The notes: generated by a model not told the origin, from the sequence alone. A stretch of 64,000 nucleotides of DNA from JBBSAT01 sp044223665 (GCA_044223665.1 JBGALT010000014.1:1-64000), one strand, 5' to 3'. Counted from the stretch's first letter, positions 43,307 to 52,076 are shown. Numbers and translations: made by a program.

Positions 43307-44058
43307 GGCGCCCCCGCCGCCTTGCGCGTCTCGTCGCTCTCGATGCGCCCGTCGACGAGGGTCACCACGCGCGTCGCGTGCGCGACGATGCGCGGATCGT
43401 GCGTCGAGAAGAGGAACGTCGTCCCGTGCTCGCGGTGCAGGCGCTCCATGAGCGCCATCAGCTGCTCGGCGCTCTGCGTGTCGAGGTTGGCGGTCGGCTC
43501 GTCGGCGAGCACGATCTTCGGGCGCGAGGCGATGGCGCGCGCGACGGAGACGCGCTGCTGCTGTCCGCCGCTGAGCTCGTTCGGGCGGCGATGCGCGAGA
43601 TCGCCGAGCCCGAGGTCCGTCAGCACCTCGAGCGCGCGTGCCCTCCGCTCGCGCGCCGAGGCGCCCTGCAGCTCGAGCACGAACTCCACGTTCTCGGCCG
43701 CGGTGAGCACGGGCACCAGGTTGTAGGCCTGGAACACGAAGCCGAGCTTCTCGAGGCGCAGCCGCGCGCGCTCGCCCTTGCCGAGCGTCGAGAGCTTCTG
43801 TCCGAGCACCTCCACCTCGCCACGCGTCGGTCGGTCGAGCGCGCCGAAGAGATTGAGGAGCGTCGTCTTGCCGCTGCCGCTCGGGCCGACGAGCGCGAGG
43901 AAGTCCCCGCCGCGCACCTCGAGCGAGAGGCCGCGGAGCGCCGGCACCTCGAGCTTGCCGGTGACGAACGTCTTCTCGACGTCCTTCGCGCGCGCGAGCG
44001 CTTCGCCGGTGCGTGCAGCGGTTTCCGAGCGGGATGCGGAGAGGGCGGTGTCGTTCAT
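43303..44058 (-). CDS. LolD/MacB-type ABC transporter ATPase
   Basis: A 251-residue ABC ATPase. Walker A is GPSGSGKTT, Q-loop FVFQAYNLVPVL, signature LSGGQQQRV, Walker B IVLADEPT and the H-loop is in STHDPRI. It belongs to the LolD/FtsE/MacB branch that partners FtsX-type permeases. The first 30 residues are a variable extension. It overlaps the upstream permease by 4 bases (ATGA) and the TetR gene by 4 bases (GTGA). It should power the two permeases at 44055-46534. Confidence 0.95.
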   Translation of the reverse strand: MNDTALSASRSETAARTGEALARAKDVEKTFVTGKLEVPALRGLSLEVRGGDFLALVGPSGSGKTTLLNLFGALDRPTRGEVEVLGQKLSTLGKGERARLRLEKLGFVFQAYNLVPVLTAAENVEFVLELQGASARERRARALEVLTDLGLGDLAHRRPNELSGGQQQRVSVARAIASRPKIVLADEPTANLDTQSAEQLMALMERLHREHGTTFLFSTHDPRIVAHATRVVTLVDGRIESDETRKAAGAP

Positions 44059-45305
44059 CGGTCGACTCGCAGGGCGTTGGCGGGATCGGTACGGGCGGCG
44101 AAGAAGGCCGGGTAGAGGCAAGCGAGGATCGTGGCGAGCAGCGAGAGGCCGAGCGCCGCGAGCACGGCCCACGGCCCGAACGACGGGTAGTACATGGGGT
44201 CGATCAGCACCCCGCCGTACGCGACGCCGGTGCTGTTGTGATAGAGCGACGACAGGTCCACGCCGTCGGTCGACCACGGGTAGAGGATCGGCGTCGTCCA
44301 CGCGAGCGCGCCCAGCGCGCCGATCGTGCCGAGCAGCACACCTTCGGTGACGACGACCCGGACGAGCGTCGCGCCGCGCATGCCGAGCGCGGCGAGCACG
44401 GCGAACTCCTTGCGGCGCTCGAGCACGCTCGTGAGCTGTGCGCTCGCGACCCCGAGAAGCACCACGAGCAGCACCACGCTGACGGCGAAGCGCATGAACG
44501 CACGCCCGGTCTGGATGCGGTTCCGGAACTCGGGCGAGATCTCGATCCAGGTCAGGGCCTCGTCGCCCTGCGGCAGATCACCGGCGATCTCGGCGCGCAC
44601 CGCGTCGATCGCGTCGATGTCGCGCGCGAGCAGGCTGATCTCGGCGATCCCTTCGCGCCCCGAGAGCGTCGCGACGTCGGCGAGCGCCACGTGCGCGATG
44701 CTGCCGTCGATGGCGCGGCTGCCGGTCGACACGATCCCGACCACGACGAGGAGCGCGCTCTGCATCTCGCCCTCGTCGTCGACGACGGTCACCACGAGCT
44801 CGTCGTCGAGGCGTGCACGCAGGCGATCGGCGATGGTGCGGCCGATCACGACGACGCCCTGCTCGCCGGGCCGCAGGTAGCGGCCCTCGGCCACCTCGCG
44901 GACGTAGCGCGTCGAGCGCGGCTCGGTCTCGGGGTCGACGCCCGTGAGCGTCACGTGCGAGGTGCGCGTGCCGAGGCCGAGCAGGCCGCCGACGCGCGCG
45001 CGCGGCGTCGCCACTTCCACGTCGGGCAGGGCGCGGACGCGCGCGAGCACCGCGTCGCCCTCGGTGAGGCGCATCGCGTCGTCGTGGTGCGCGTTCCAGC
45101 CGGTCGGCACGACGCGGACGTGGCCCATGCCGCCGCTCGAGAGCGCGCGGATGCTCATCCCCTCGAGGCCGCCGATCCACGAGATCGCCACCAGCCCGAT
45201 GCCGACGCCGAACGCGAGGCCGAAGGCGGAGAGCGCCGTGCGGCGCACGTTGCGACCGAGGCTGCGCAGCGCGTAGCGCGACGCGGTGGACAGGATCGAG
45301 CTCAT
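44055..45305 (-). CDS. FtsX/LolC-type ABC permease (second of pair)
   Basis: A 416-residue permease of the FtsX/MacB type: one N-terminal transmembrane helix after ASRYALRSLGRNVRRT, a large periplasmic domain (about residues 50-270), and three C-terminal helices beginning MRFAVSVVLLVVLLG with the coupling segment LERRKEFAVLAALGM. Overlaps its neighbours by 4 bases on both sides. Together with the permease at 45302-46534 it would form the heterodimeric membrane part of a Lol- or Mac-like transporter that extracts a substrate from the inner membrane. Confidence 0.92.
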   Translation of the reverse strand: MSSILSTASRYALRSLGRNVRRTALSAFGLAFGVGIGLVAISWIGGLEGMSIRALSSGGMGHVRVVPTGWNAHHDDAMRLTEGDAVLARVRALPDVEVATPRARVGGLLGLGTRTSHVTLTGVDPETEPRSTRYVREVAEGRYLRPGEQGVVVIGRTIADRLRARLDDELVVTVVDDEGEMQSALLVVVGIVSTGSRAIDGSIAHVALADVATLSGREGIAEISLLARDIDAIDAVRAEIAGDLPQGDEALTWIEISPEFRNRIQTGRAFMRFAVSVVLLVVLLGVASAQLTSVLERRKEFAVLAALGMRGATLVRVVVTEGVLLGTIGALGALAWTTPILYPWSTDGVDLSSLYHNSTGVAYGGVLIDPMYYPSFGPWAVLAALGLSLLATILACLYPAFFAARTDPANALRVDR

Positions 45306-46534
45306 CCGCGCATCGCCTCCATCGGCTCGAGGCGCGCCGTGACGAGCGCCGGCCAGAGCGCCGCCATCACCGAGACCAGCGAGACGCCGATCAGGCCCGG
45401 CACGAGGTCCGACGCCGTCAGGTACGGGTAGAGCGCGCCCGAGAAGTTCACGCCGTAGACGGCCGCGCTCGCGCCCTCCTCGGCGCCGGCGAAGATCTGC
45501 ATGCCGGTGTGTCCGAGCCAGAGGACGATGCCGGAGCCGAGCACGGTGCCCACGACCACCCCGGCGAGGCCGAGCAGCATCGCCTCGAGCAGGATCATCA
45601 CGACCAGCCGGAGCGGCGTCGTGCCGAGCGAGAGCATCATCCCGAGCTCGCGGCGGCGCTCGAAGGTCGCCATCAGCATCGTGTTGGCGACGCCGGCGGC
45701 CGCGGCGACGAAGACGACCAGCAGCACGATCAGGTTCACCACGCCCGAGGAGCCGAGCGCGGCGGCGAGCTCGGGCGCGAGCGCGCGCCACGGCAGCACC
45801 TCGAGGCCCTCCATCTCGGGCAGGGCCGCGACACGCTCGGCGAGCGCCTCTGCGTGCTCGCCCGATCCTTCGCCGCGGAGCGTGATCTCGTGGGCCATGT
45901 CCGGCATGCCGAACGTGTCCTGCGCCGTCTCGAGCGCGATCACGATACCGGTGCGGTTCACGAGGTCGACCGGCGTCGAGAGGACCCCGCCGACGGTGAA
46001 GAGGTCGGCCGCGATCGATCCGTCGGCGCGCTGGCCGAGGATGGCGATCTCGTCGCCGACGGCGAAGCCCGCGTCGCGCGCGAGCGTCGAGCCGACGAGC
46101 ACCGTGCGCTCGTGCGGTCGTGCCTCGGCCGCCATGCCGTCGAGGAGGCCGCCGCTCTCCGACTCGGCTGCCGGATCGACGCCGACGACGATGACGGCCT
46201 GTCCGTCGACCTCGCGGGCGGCGAGGGCGGGCTCGTAGACGCGGGCGTACGCGTGCGCGACGCCGGGGACCGCGCGCACGGCCGCGAGCCGATGCGCGAG
46301 ATCGTCGATGACGAGATCGGGCGCGAGCTCTTCGCGGTACCCCGGGGCGTGCACCTGCGCGTGGCCCATCACGGGGCCCGTCACGGCGTCGATCGTCCAG
46401 TCGTTGCGCGCGTTGAGCACGCCGGTGATCACGAGGACCGCGAGCTGGGCGATGGCGATCGCAGCCAGCGTGATCGCCGTGCGACGGCCGCTGCGACCGA
46501 GGTTGCGCCATGCGATGCGGAGGGTGCCGTTCAT
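45302..46534 (-). CDS. FtsX/LolC-type ABC permease (first of pair)
   Basis: A 410-residue permease with the same plan as its downstream partner: N-terminal helix after RIAWRNLGRSGRRT, periplasmic domain (about 45-270), then three C-terminal helices starting LIVLLVVFVAAAAGVAN with the coupling stretch FERRRELGMMLSLGT. ATGA overlap with the second permease. It follows the LolA-like gene after 59 bases. Likely heterodimer with 44055-45305. Confidence 0.92.
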   Translation of the reverse strand: MNGTLRIAWRNLGRSGRRTAITLAAIAIAQLAVLVITGVLNARNDWTIDAVTGPVMGHAQVHAPGYREELAPDLVIDDLAHRLAAVRAVPGVAHAYARVYEPALAAREVDGQAVIVVGVDPAAESESGGLLDGMAAEARPHERTVLVGSTLARDAGFAVGDEIAILGQRADGSIAADLFTVGGVLSTPVDLVNRTGIVIALETAQDTFGMPDMAHEITLRGEGSGEHAEALAERVAALPEMEGLEVLPWRALAPELAAALGSSGVVNLIVLLVVFVAAAAGVANTMLMATFERRRELGMMLSLGTTPLRLVVMILLEAMLLGLAGVVVGTVLGSGIVLWLGHTGMQIFAGAEEGASAAVYGVNFSGALYPYLTASDLVPGLIGVSLVSVMAALWPALVTARLEPMEAMRG

Positions 46535-46593
46535 GGTTCCTTCTCGTGGGCCTCGGCTCTCTCCGCGCGCGGGCCGCGAGAGCGGGGCTCGCC

Positions 46594-47358
46594 TCAGCGC
46601 CGCTCTTCCAGCTCGGTCAGCGAGAACGTGCTCTCGGGCACCGACGCGTCGAAGTCGACGCTGAGGTAGTGCATCTCCGTGCGATGCCCCTCCTGATCCT
46701 GCGGCTCGAGGATCATCCGCGTCGGGACGCGGCGGCCGTCCATCTCCTGCACGTCCTCGAAGCGCATCGTGCGCGCGAGCTCGAGGCGGCGGTCGTAGTA
46801 GCGCGCCAGGATCGGCAGCTGCCCTGCGTCGTCGACGACGAACTCGATGCGCCGCCAGAGACCGACCACGCCTTCGTGCGCCTCGTAGCGGATCAGCCAT
46901 CCGGCCGGCGAGTCGCTGCGGCCGACCACGGTGCCGTCGAAGTCGCGACGGTAGGAGCTCGACTGCGTGAGGTCGTCGTTGGTGAGGTCACTCCCCATCC
47001 AGCTCGACTGCATCATCGAGGGAGGCACGCGGATCGTGCGCGAGATGCGCGGCATGTAGTTCCAGAGGTTGCGATCCACGCGCAGCGTCGCGGTGCCCTC
47101 GTCGCGCGCCGGCTGCTCGATCACGATGAGCGCGCGATCGGTGCCGCGCGCCCACGTGCGCACGCGGAGCGTCCGCGTCTGGCGTGGCGTGACCATCGTG
47201 ATCTCCATGCGCGCGATGGTCCCCGACGAGCGAAACAGATCGTCGAGCCGCTGCGTGATCGCGTCGAGCGTCGGCGGCGCGCCGGTCTGGGCGAGCGCGG
47301 GCTGCGGCGCGGCGACGAGAGACAGGGCGAGACCGAGCGCGAGCCACACGTGCCGCAT
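46594..47358 (-). CDS. LolA-like periplasmic (lipoprotein-sorting-like) protein
   Basis: A 254-residue secreted protein with a cleavable signal (RHVWLALGLALSLVAAPQPALAQ). The fold signs are those of LolA-like, outer-membrane lipoprotein-sorting family proteins: NLWNYMPRISRTIRV, QSSWMGSDLTNDDL and a C-terminal RTEMHYLSVDFD strand. Such proteins carry hydrophobic cargo across the periplasm. It heads the operon; GGAGG seven bases before ATG is a near-perfect ribosome binding site, and a palindromic operator lies just upstream. Cargo (lipid, lipoprotein or hydrophobic toxin) is unknown. Confidence 0.88.
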   Translation of the reverse strand: MRHVWLALGLALSLVAAPQPALAQTGAPPTLDAITQRLDDLFRSSGTIARMEITMVTPRQTRTLRVRTWARGTDRALIVIEQPARDEGTATLRVDRNLWNYMPRISRTIRVPPSMMQSSWMGSDLTNDDLTQSSSYRRDFDGTVVGRSDSPAGWLIRYEAHEGVVGLWRRIEFVVDDAGQLPILARYYDRRLELARTMRFEDVQEMDGRRVPTRMILEPQDQEGHRTEMHYLSVDFDASVPESTFSLTELEERR

Positions 47359-47376
47359 CGAGGGACCTCCGGTGAA

Positions 47377-47410
47377 CGAACTGACCGAATATGCCATTTT
47401 GGTCAGTTCG
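47377..47410 (-). promoter_or_regulatory. Perfect 10+10 bp palindrome, putative TetR operator
   Basis: CGAACTGACC (47377-47386) and GGTCAGTTCG (47401-47410) form an exact inverted repeat around a 14 base AT-rich centre, 19 bases before the LolA-like start. On the minus strand, TTGCGC and TATTCG with an 18 base gap make a weak promoter that overlaps the repeat. The operon carries its own tetR, so this is the most likely repressor site. Confidence 0.65.
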
Positions 47411-47480
47411 CGCAACAGAGCCTCGATTTCGTGATGTTTCGAGGTGTCGAAGCCCCGCGTGCGGGCCCGCGCGGCGCGCC

Positions 47481-48404
47481 TCAGCGCACGCGAACGGTGA
47501 CGCGGTCGGGGCGACGCAGGTTGTCGAGATAGACGTAGAGCGGTCGCGCGTGGCGGCTGCCGAGCTCGTCGATGACGCGCCGGAGGCGCTCGATCTTTCC
47601 GCGGTAGGGCCCGGCGCCGAGGCGCACCTCGGTGCCGTCGTCGCCGACGAAGAGCGTGAGCGCGTCGTCCGGCTCGACGTGCACTTCCCCGATCGGCTCG
47701 CGGCGATCCATTCCGAGCGCGTGCCACTCGGCGAGCAGGCCGACGATGGACGTGAGGATCTGCGTGCGGAACGCGCGCTCGGCGAAGAACCGGTCGCGGT
47801 CGATGCCCGTGATGACCGGCAGGTCGACCGGGTCGCCGGGCTCGAGCGTCTTGAACACCGCGCCTTCGTCCGAGACGAGGAAGGGCTCCTCGAGCTCGAG
47901 GATCGCCGCCGGGATCCGCTCGCGAATCGTGATGCGCAGCGTCCCGGGCAGGCGCCGCTCGACGCGCGCCTCGCCGATCCACGGATGCCCGAGCAGCGCC
48001 TCCTGGATCTCGCCCTCGGAGCGCGCGAACACGTTGTCGCCCAGCGCGACGCTGGCGGCGCCCAGCACCTCGGCCTCCGACAGTCGCTCCTCGCCATCGA
48101 CGGTGATCGTTCGCAGCGCGAGCTCGGGCGCGTGGCGCGCCCAGCGCTCGAGCACGCGCGCGAGCGCGAGAGACCCGATCGCGAGGCTCAGGGCGAGCAC
48201 CGCGCGACCGAGCTTGGCGAGCGGTCCCTTCGCGCGCTCCCATCGGACGCTCGCGCCAGCGCGCAGCGTGGCCAGGCGCTCTCGCAGCGCTCGCCGCTTC
48301 GGGGCCGGAGGCGGGACGCTGCTCGTCGGCGTCTTGGGCACGACGCGCCGATTGCGCGCCACCGGGCGCGGGCTCGCCGCCGGAGCGCGCTCCACGTCGC
48401 TCAT
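47481..48404 (-). CDS. ftsQ: Cell division protein FtsQ
   Basis: A 307-residue FtsQ/DivIB protein: a basic Pro-rich cytoplasmic N-terminus (about 60 residues), one transmembrane helix (about 68-85, GRAVLALSLAIGSLALARV), a POTRA domain beginning LRTITVDGEERLSEAEV, then the FtsQ beta domain (PAAILELEEPFLVSDEG, FKTLEPGDPVDLPVITG). It sits in the division septum and links FtsB/FtsL to FtsW/FtsI. It overlaps murC by 4 bases (ATGA). The ftsA and ftsZ genes usually next to it are absent here. Confidence 0.92.
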   Translation of the reverse strand: MSDVERAPAASPRPVARNRRVVPKTPTSSVPPPAPKRRALRERLATLRAGASVRWERAKGPLAKLGRAVLALSLAIGSLALARVLERWARHAPELALRTITVDGEERLSEAEVLGAASVALGDNVFARSEGEIQEALLGHPWIGEARVERRLPGTLRITIRERIPAAILELEEPFLVSDEGAVFKTLEPGDPVDLPVITGIDRDRFFAERAFRTQILTSIVGLLAEWHALGMDRREPIGEVHVEPDDALTLFVGDDGTEVRLGAGPYRGKIERLRRVIDELGSRHARPLYVYLDNLRRPDRVTVRVR

Positions 48405-49786
48405 CCCGTCGCTGCTCCCCCGAGCATCGTCAGGAGGTCGGGCCCGACCCGCGTGATGTCCCCGGCGCCGAGCGTGATGACCACGTCACCGGGCCTCACG
48501 CGCGCCCTGAGGGCCGCGGCGATCTCGGTGCGCGGACCGGCCCACGTGACGTCGCGGTGGCCGTGCGCGCGGATCGCCGCCGCGAGCGCGTCGCTCGTGG
48601 CCCCGGCGATCGGCGCCTCGCCTGCCGCGTAGACGTCGGCGAGCAGGAGCACGTCGGCACGGTTGAACGCCCGCACCAGCTCGTCGAAGCAGTGGTGAGT
48701 GCGCGAGTAGCGATGCGGCTGGAACGCGACGACGATGCGTCGTCCGTAGGCGCGCTGCGCGGCCTCGAGCGTCGCCTGCACCTCGGCAGGATGGTGGCCG
48801 TAGTCGTCGACGACGGTCACCCCGCCGGCCTCGCCACGGATCGTGAAGCGACGCTGCACGCCGGTGAAGCCCGCCAGCGCCATGCGCGTCACGTCCTCCG
48901 GCACGTCGAGCTCGTCGGCGACCGCGATCACGGCGAGCGCGTTGAGCACGTTGTGGATGCCGGGCATGCGCACGACGAACTCGCCGCCGGGCTTGCCGCG
49001 GCGCACGAGCGTGAAGCGCGTGGCGAGCCCCTCGACGACGGGATTGCGCGCGCGGTAGTCGGCTTGCGCGGCCAGGCCGTAGGTCACGACGCGCTTCTCG
49101 ATGCGCGGGAGGATGTCCTGCACGTGCGGGTGATCGAGGCACGCGACGACGAGGCCGTAGAAGGGCACGCGGTTGGCGAACTCGGCGAAGGCGTCCTTGA
49201 CCTTCGCGTGCGTGCCGTAGTGATCGAGGTGCTCGGCGTCGATGTTCGTGATGACGGCGACGACGGGCGAGAGGTGGAGGAACGATCCGTCGCTCTCGTC
49301 GGCCTCGGCGATCAGGAGATCGCCCGTGCCGCGCGCGGCGTTCGTGCCGAGCGAGTTCAGCTTGCCGCCGATCACGACCGTGGGATCGCGCCCCGCCTCG
49401 CGCAGCACCGTCGCCACGAGCGAGGTCGTCGTGGTCTTGCCGTGCGAGCCGGCGATCGCGACGCCGTCCTTCAGGCGCATCAGCTCGGCGAGCATCTCCG
49501 CGCGCGGGATCACCGGCACGTTGTTCGCGCGCGCGATCACGAGCTCGGGGTTGTCCTTGGTGACGGCGCTCGAGAAGACGACGACGTCGGCGTCGCCCAC
49601 GTTCGTCGCGGCGTGACCGACGAAGACCGTGGCGCCCAGCTCCTCGAGCCGCTTGGTCACGTCGCTCGCGCGCGCGTCCGATCCGGTGACGGCGAAGCCG
49701 CTCGCGATCAGCACCTCGGCGATGCCGCTCATGCCGATGCCACCGATGCCGACGAAGTGGATGGTTCGAACGCGCCCGCGAAACAT
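48401..49786 (-). CDS. murC: UDP-N-acetylmuramate--L-alanine ligase
   Basis: A 461-residue Mur ligase. The N-terminal Rossmann motif is VGIGGIGMSGIAEV, the ATP loop GSHGKTTTT is at residues 113-121, EADESDGSF and the HLDHYG motif follow, and the C-terminal domain has FQPHRYSR and DVYAAGE. It adds L-Ala to UDP-MurNAc in the cytoplasm, the first peptide step of peptidoglycan. Length is normal. The ribosome binding site GGGAGG lies in the arm of a hairpin (49791-49813). Upstream partners such as murG and murB are not in this window. Confidence 0.97.
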   Translation of the reverse strand: MFRGRVRTIHFVGIGGIGMSGIAEVLIASGFAVTGSDARASDVTKRLEELGATVFVGHAATNVGDADVVVFSSAVTKDNPELVIARANNVPVIPRAEMLAELMRLKDGVAIAGSHGKTTTTSLVATVLREAGRDPTVVIGGKLNSLGTNAARGTGDLLIAEADESDGSFLHLSPVVAVITNIDAEHLDHYGTHAKVKDAFAEFANRVPFYGLVVACLDHPHVQDILPRIEKRVVTYGLAAQADYRARNPVVEGLATRFTLVRRGKPGGEFVVRMPGIHNVLNALAVIAVADELDVPEDVTRMALAGFTGVQRRFTIRGEAGGVTVVDDYGHHPAEVQATLEAAQRAYGRRIVVAFQPHRYSRTHHCFDELVRAFNRADVLLLADVYAAGEAPIAGATSDALAAAIRAHGHRDVTWAGPRTEIAAALRARVRPGDVVITLGAGDITRVGPDLLTMLGGAATG

Positions 49787-49790
49787 GGCT

Positions 49791-49813
49791 GCCTCCCGCT
49801 TACCACGGGAGGC
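49791..49813 (-). promoter_or_regulatory. Hairpin covering the murC ribosome binding site
   Basis: On the transcript, GCCTCCCG pairs with CGGGAGGC across a 7 base loop (TGGTAAG). The 3' arm contains the Shine-Dalgarno GGGAGG, which lies five bases from the murC ATG. The 8 bp GC-rich stem would hide the site from ribosomes unless opened. Confidence 0.55.
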
Positions 49814-49881
49814 GAGCGCGGCAGGAATTCACGGCAACCCGCGCGGGTGCGACGGGGTCGGCGCCTCGGATCGCGCCGGCC

Positions 49882-50730
49882 TCACCCGGGGAGCTCGAGC
49901 ACCTCGAGCAGGCCGCCGAGCTCCTGGCTCGCGCTGCCGCCGACGCTCGCGCGCGCGGCGCGGCGCTCGTACTCGGGCGTGTCGGGGCGCGCGACGAGGT
50001 GGATGCGCGCGCCGAGCGCGGCGGGGAGCGCGAGATCGAGCTCGAAGATGTCGCCGCAGACGAGCGTGGCGGCCGCGTCGGTGCCCGTGTCCTTCCAGAT
50101 GCGCCGCAGCTGCTCGTAGTAGGCGCCGCGGTGCAGATGGATCGGGCGCGAGAGGCCGGGCAGCTCGCGCGTCTCGGGGATCCGCTGCCACGTCTCGTCG
50201 GCCACGTCGGGCTCCGTGAGCACGAACTTGCGGGCGTCGCCGCGGACCACGATCCGCGAGCGGCCGGTGGGCGCGAGCTGATCGAGCTTGGCCTCCACGT
50301 GCTCGGTCCGCGAGTTCGTCACGACGAAGATCGGCAGGCTCGTCGAGAGCAGCGTCTCGATCACGGCCTTCGCGTCCGGTCGGAAGATGGTGAGCGCGCG
50401 CGGGTAGTTGCGCTGGTAGAGCGTCTGGAGCTTCTCCGTGCGCTCGGCGCGCGAGGAGATGCCCGCGTCCGCGAGGAGCAGCTGCGCGACCGTCGTCGCG
50501 AGGATGTAGGGATCGGCGTGGCTCGGCGCGACGATCTTCCCGTCGTTCTCCCAGCCGTAGCGATCGGGGTCGGACTTCACGCGCCGGACGGTGTCGTCCC
50601 AGCGGTCGGCCACGGCGGGGCCGACGAGCGCGCGGAGGTCGGAGAGGAAGCCTTCGATGAACGGTGTGGCTTCACGGTCGACGAGCGTGAAGGTTCCGTC
50701 GAAGTCGAGAACGATGCACTCGACAGTCAT
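49882..50730 (-). CDS. HAD-superfamily hydrolase
   Basis: A 282-residue haloacid dehalogenase-like protein. Motif I is LDFDGTFT (residues 8-15, nucleophile D9, acid/base D11); motif II is FVVTNSRT; motif III/IV is TLVCGDIFELDLALPAALG. A mostly helical cap occupies residues 20-110. Such proteins are usually phosphatases of small phosphorylated metabolites. It lies 95 bases downstream of the murC start region... transcription is on the same strand and it precedes murC, so it may be co-transcribed with murC-ftsQ. Substrate unknown. Confidence 0.85.
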   Translation of the reverse strand: MTVECIVLDFDGTFTLVDREATPFIEGFLSDLRALVGPAVADRWDDTVRRVKSDPDRYGWENDGKIVAPSHADPYILATTVAQLLLADAGISSRAERTEKLQTLYQRNYPRALTIFRPDAKAVIETLLSTSLPIFVVTNSRTEHVEAKLDQLAPTGRSRIVVRGDARKFVLTEPDVADETWQRIPETRELPGLSRPIHLHRGAYYEQLRRIWKDTGTDAAATLVCGDIFELDLALPAALGARIHLVARPDTPEYERRAARASVGGSASQELGGLLEVLELPG

Positions 50731-50978
50731 GGGCCGCCGCGTGTAGCACGCCCGGGCGCGTCGGGCGCGCGCGAGCAGCGCGGCTGGTGGCCCCCGCTCG
50801 CGGCGAAAACCGGGGGGCAGCGCCCCCGACGGGACGGGGCGAGGCGCCGCGCTCACCCGTGATCCACGCGCTCTCGCCGTGGGCATGGATGTGGCTTAAC
50901 ATCGAGAATTGCTCGGCTCGCCCACGTCTCGTGCGCGCGGGCCTGCCGTTCCGGCTCGTGCTCTTCGGCGGAGGCCTC

Positions 50979-51839
50979 ATGCGAAACCTGCCTGCTCTTC
51001 GGCTGCTCCCGGCGCTCGTGCTGCTCGGTGGCTGCAACTTGTCCCAGAGCTACGTCACGCCGAACGGCGTTTCGGTCGTGCAGCTGGCGATGCCGCCGGG
51101 AACGGCACCCATCGCGATGAGCCGTGACTCGGTCCTCTACTCCGTCGAGACCGAGGTCTACTTCCCGGTCCGCGCCCCGAGCGACGCCGAGATGGACGGC
51201 CTGAACGCCATGTCGGCGCAGGCCTCGCCCTTCGCGCGCATGCCCTGGGTGCAGCGTCACGACTACGAGATCGAGCTCAACCTGGTCGTCACCAACGTCG
51301 ACACGTCGCGCCTCACCGCGTCGGTCACCGTCAACGGCATCAACGAGTTCAATCGCTACCTGCCCGGCTTCACCGTCGAAGAGGACACGATCATCCCCGA
51401 CTTCTCGCAGTGGGAGCGCACCTGGTCGTTCGCGCCTGGTGAGCGGCGCGTGATCACGATCCGCGAGGAGGAGCTGGCCGAGATCGCCACCGATCTGGCG
51501 AGCGTCGTGAACACGAACGTGACCTTCGGCGAGCCCGACCCGATGACGATGATGGCGCCGACCTGCAGCGACATCGCGAACGAGATCGTCTACTTCATGA
51601 ACCAAGGCGGCATCGACGAGCGCTCGTCGATGTGCATCCCGACGGTCATTCCGGGCCTGGTCGGCTTCGTCCTCGGCTTGCGCGCGACCGGCTCGCCGGG
51701 CGAGCCGCCCCCGATGATCGCCGTCGAAGCGTCCGTGCGCCTGCGTGACGTCCACGCGCGGCTCGAGCTCGCGCAGACCCCCTGGGACGTGGCGATGCTG
51801 GGCCAGCTGCCCTTCACCCCGCCGGTCGCCGCTCCCTGA
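50979..51839 (+). CDS. Predicted lipoprotein of unknown function
   Basis: A 286-residue protein with signal RNLPALRLLPALVLLGGC (lipobox LGGC) and GGCGGAGG before ATG. The mature part is beta-rich (YEIELNLVVTNVDTSRLTASVTVNGINEFN) and acidic, with a Cys pair (PTCSDIANEI, RSSMCIPTV). No Asp-Ala linker, unlike many lipoproteins here. I do not recognise a family. The 248 bases upstream are a divergent promoter region; they include an AT-richer spot (GGCTTAACATCGAGAATTGC) near 50900-50920 but no definite promoter. Confidence 0.78.
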   Translation: MRNLPALRLLPALVLLGGCNLSQSYVTPNGVSVVQLAMPPGTAPIAMSRDSVLYSVETEVYFPVRAPSDAEMDGLNAMSAQASPFARMPWVQRHDYEIELNLVVTNVDTSRLTASVTVNGINEFNRYLPGFTVEEDTIIPDFSQWERTWSFAPGERRVITIREEELAEIATDLASVVNTNVTFGEPDPMTMMAPTCSDIANEIVYFMNQGGIDERSSMCIPTVIPGLVGFVLGLRATGSPGEPPPMIAVEASVRLRDVHARLELAQTPWDVAMLGQLPFTPPVAAP

Positions 51840-52055
51840 CCTCTTGGAAGGCCGCCGCAGAGGCCTCGCAGCGCGAACCCCCTGACCCGCGCGCGCGGCG
51901 GTCCCGGCGAAGTGCACGCCGTCGCGCGCGGGGGAGCATCGGAGGGCGAACCGCCGCACCCGCGCGTGAACGCCGTCGCGCGCGTGTTGCCTCTTCGCTC
52001 GCGAGCGGAGCGAGCGGAGCCGGGGTGAGGCGGATCCGGCTCCGCCGGTCCGCCG

Positions 52056-52076
52056 AGGGGCGCGCCCAGCGCCCCT
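52056..52076. terminator. GC-rich hairpin at the end of a convergent pair
   Basis: AGGGGCGC and GCGCCCCT form an 8 bp stem with a 5 base loop, six bases past the stop of the minus-strand gene at 52083. No T-run follows. The rest of 51840-52082 is GC-rich with degenerate repeats of an ACGCCGTCGCGCGCG-type motif (near 51916 and 51970) and no gene. Confidence 0.4.

Noticed and set aside
50787..50978. N-terminal extension of the lipoprotein at 50979
   Set aside because: It lacks coding character and would bury the lipobox signal peptide.
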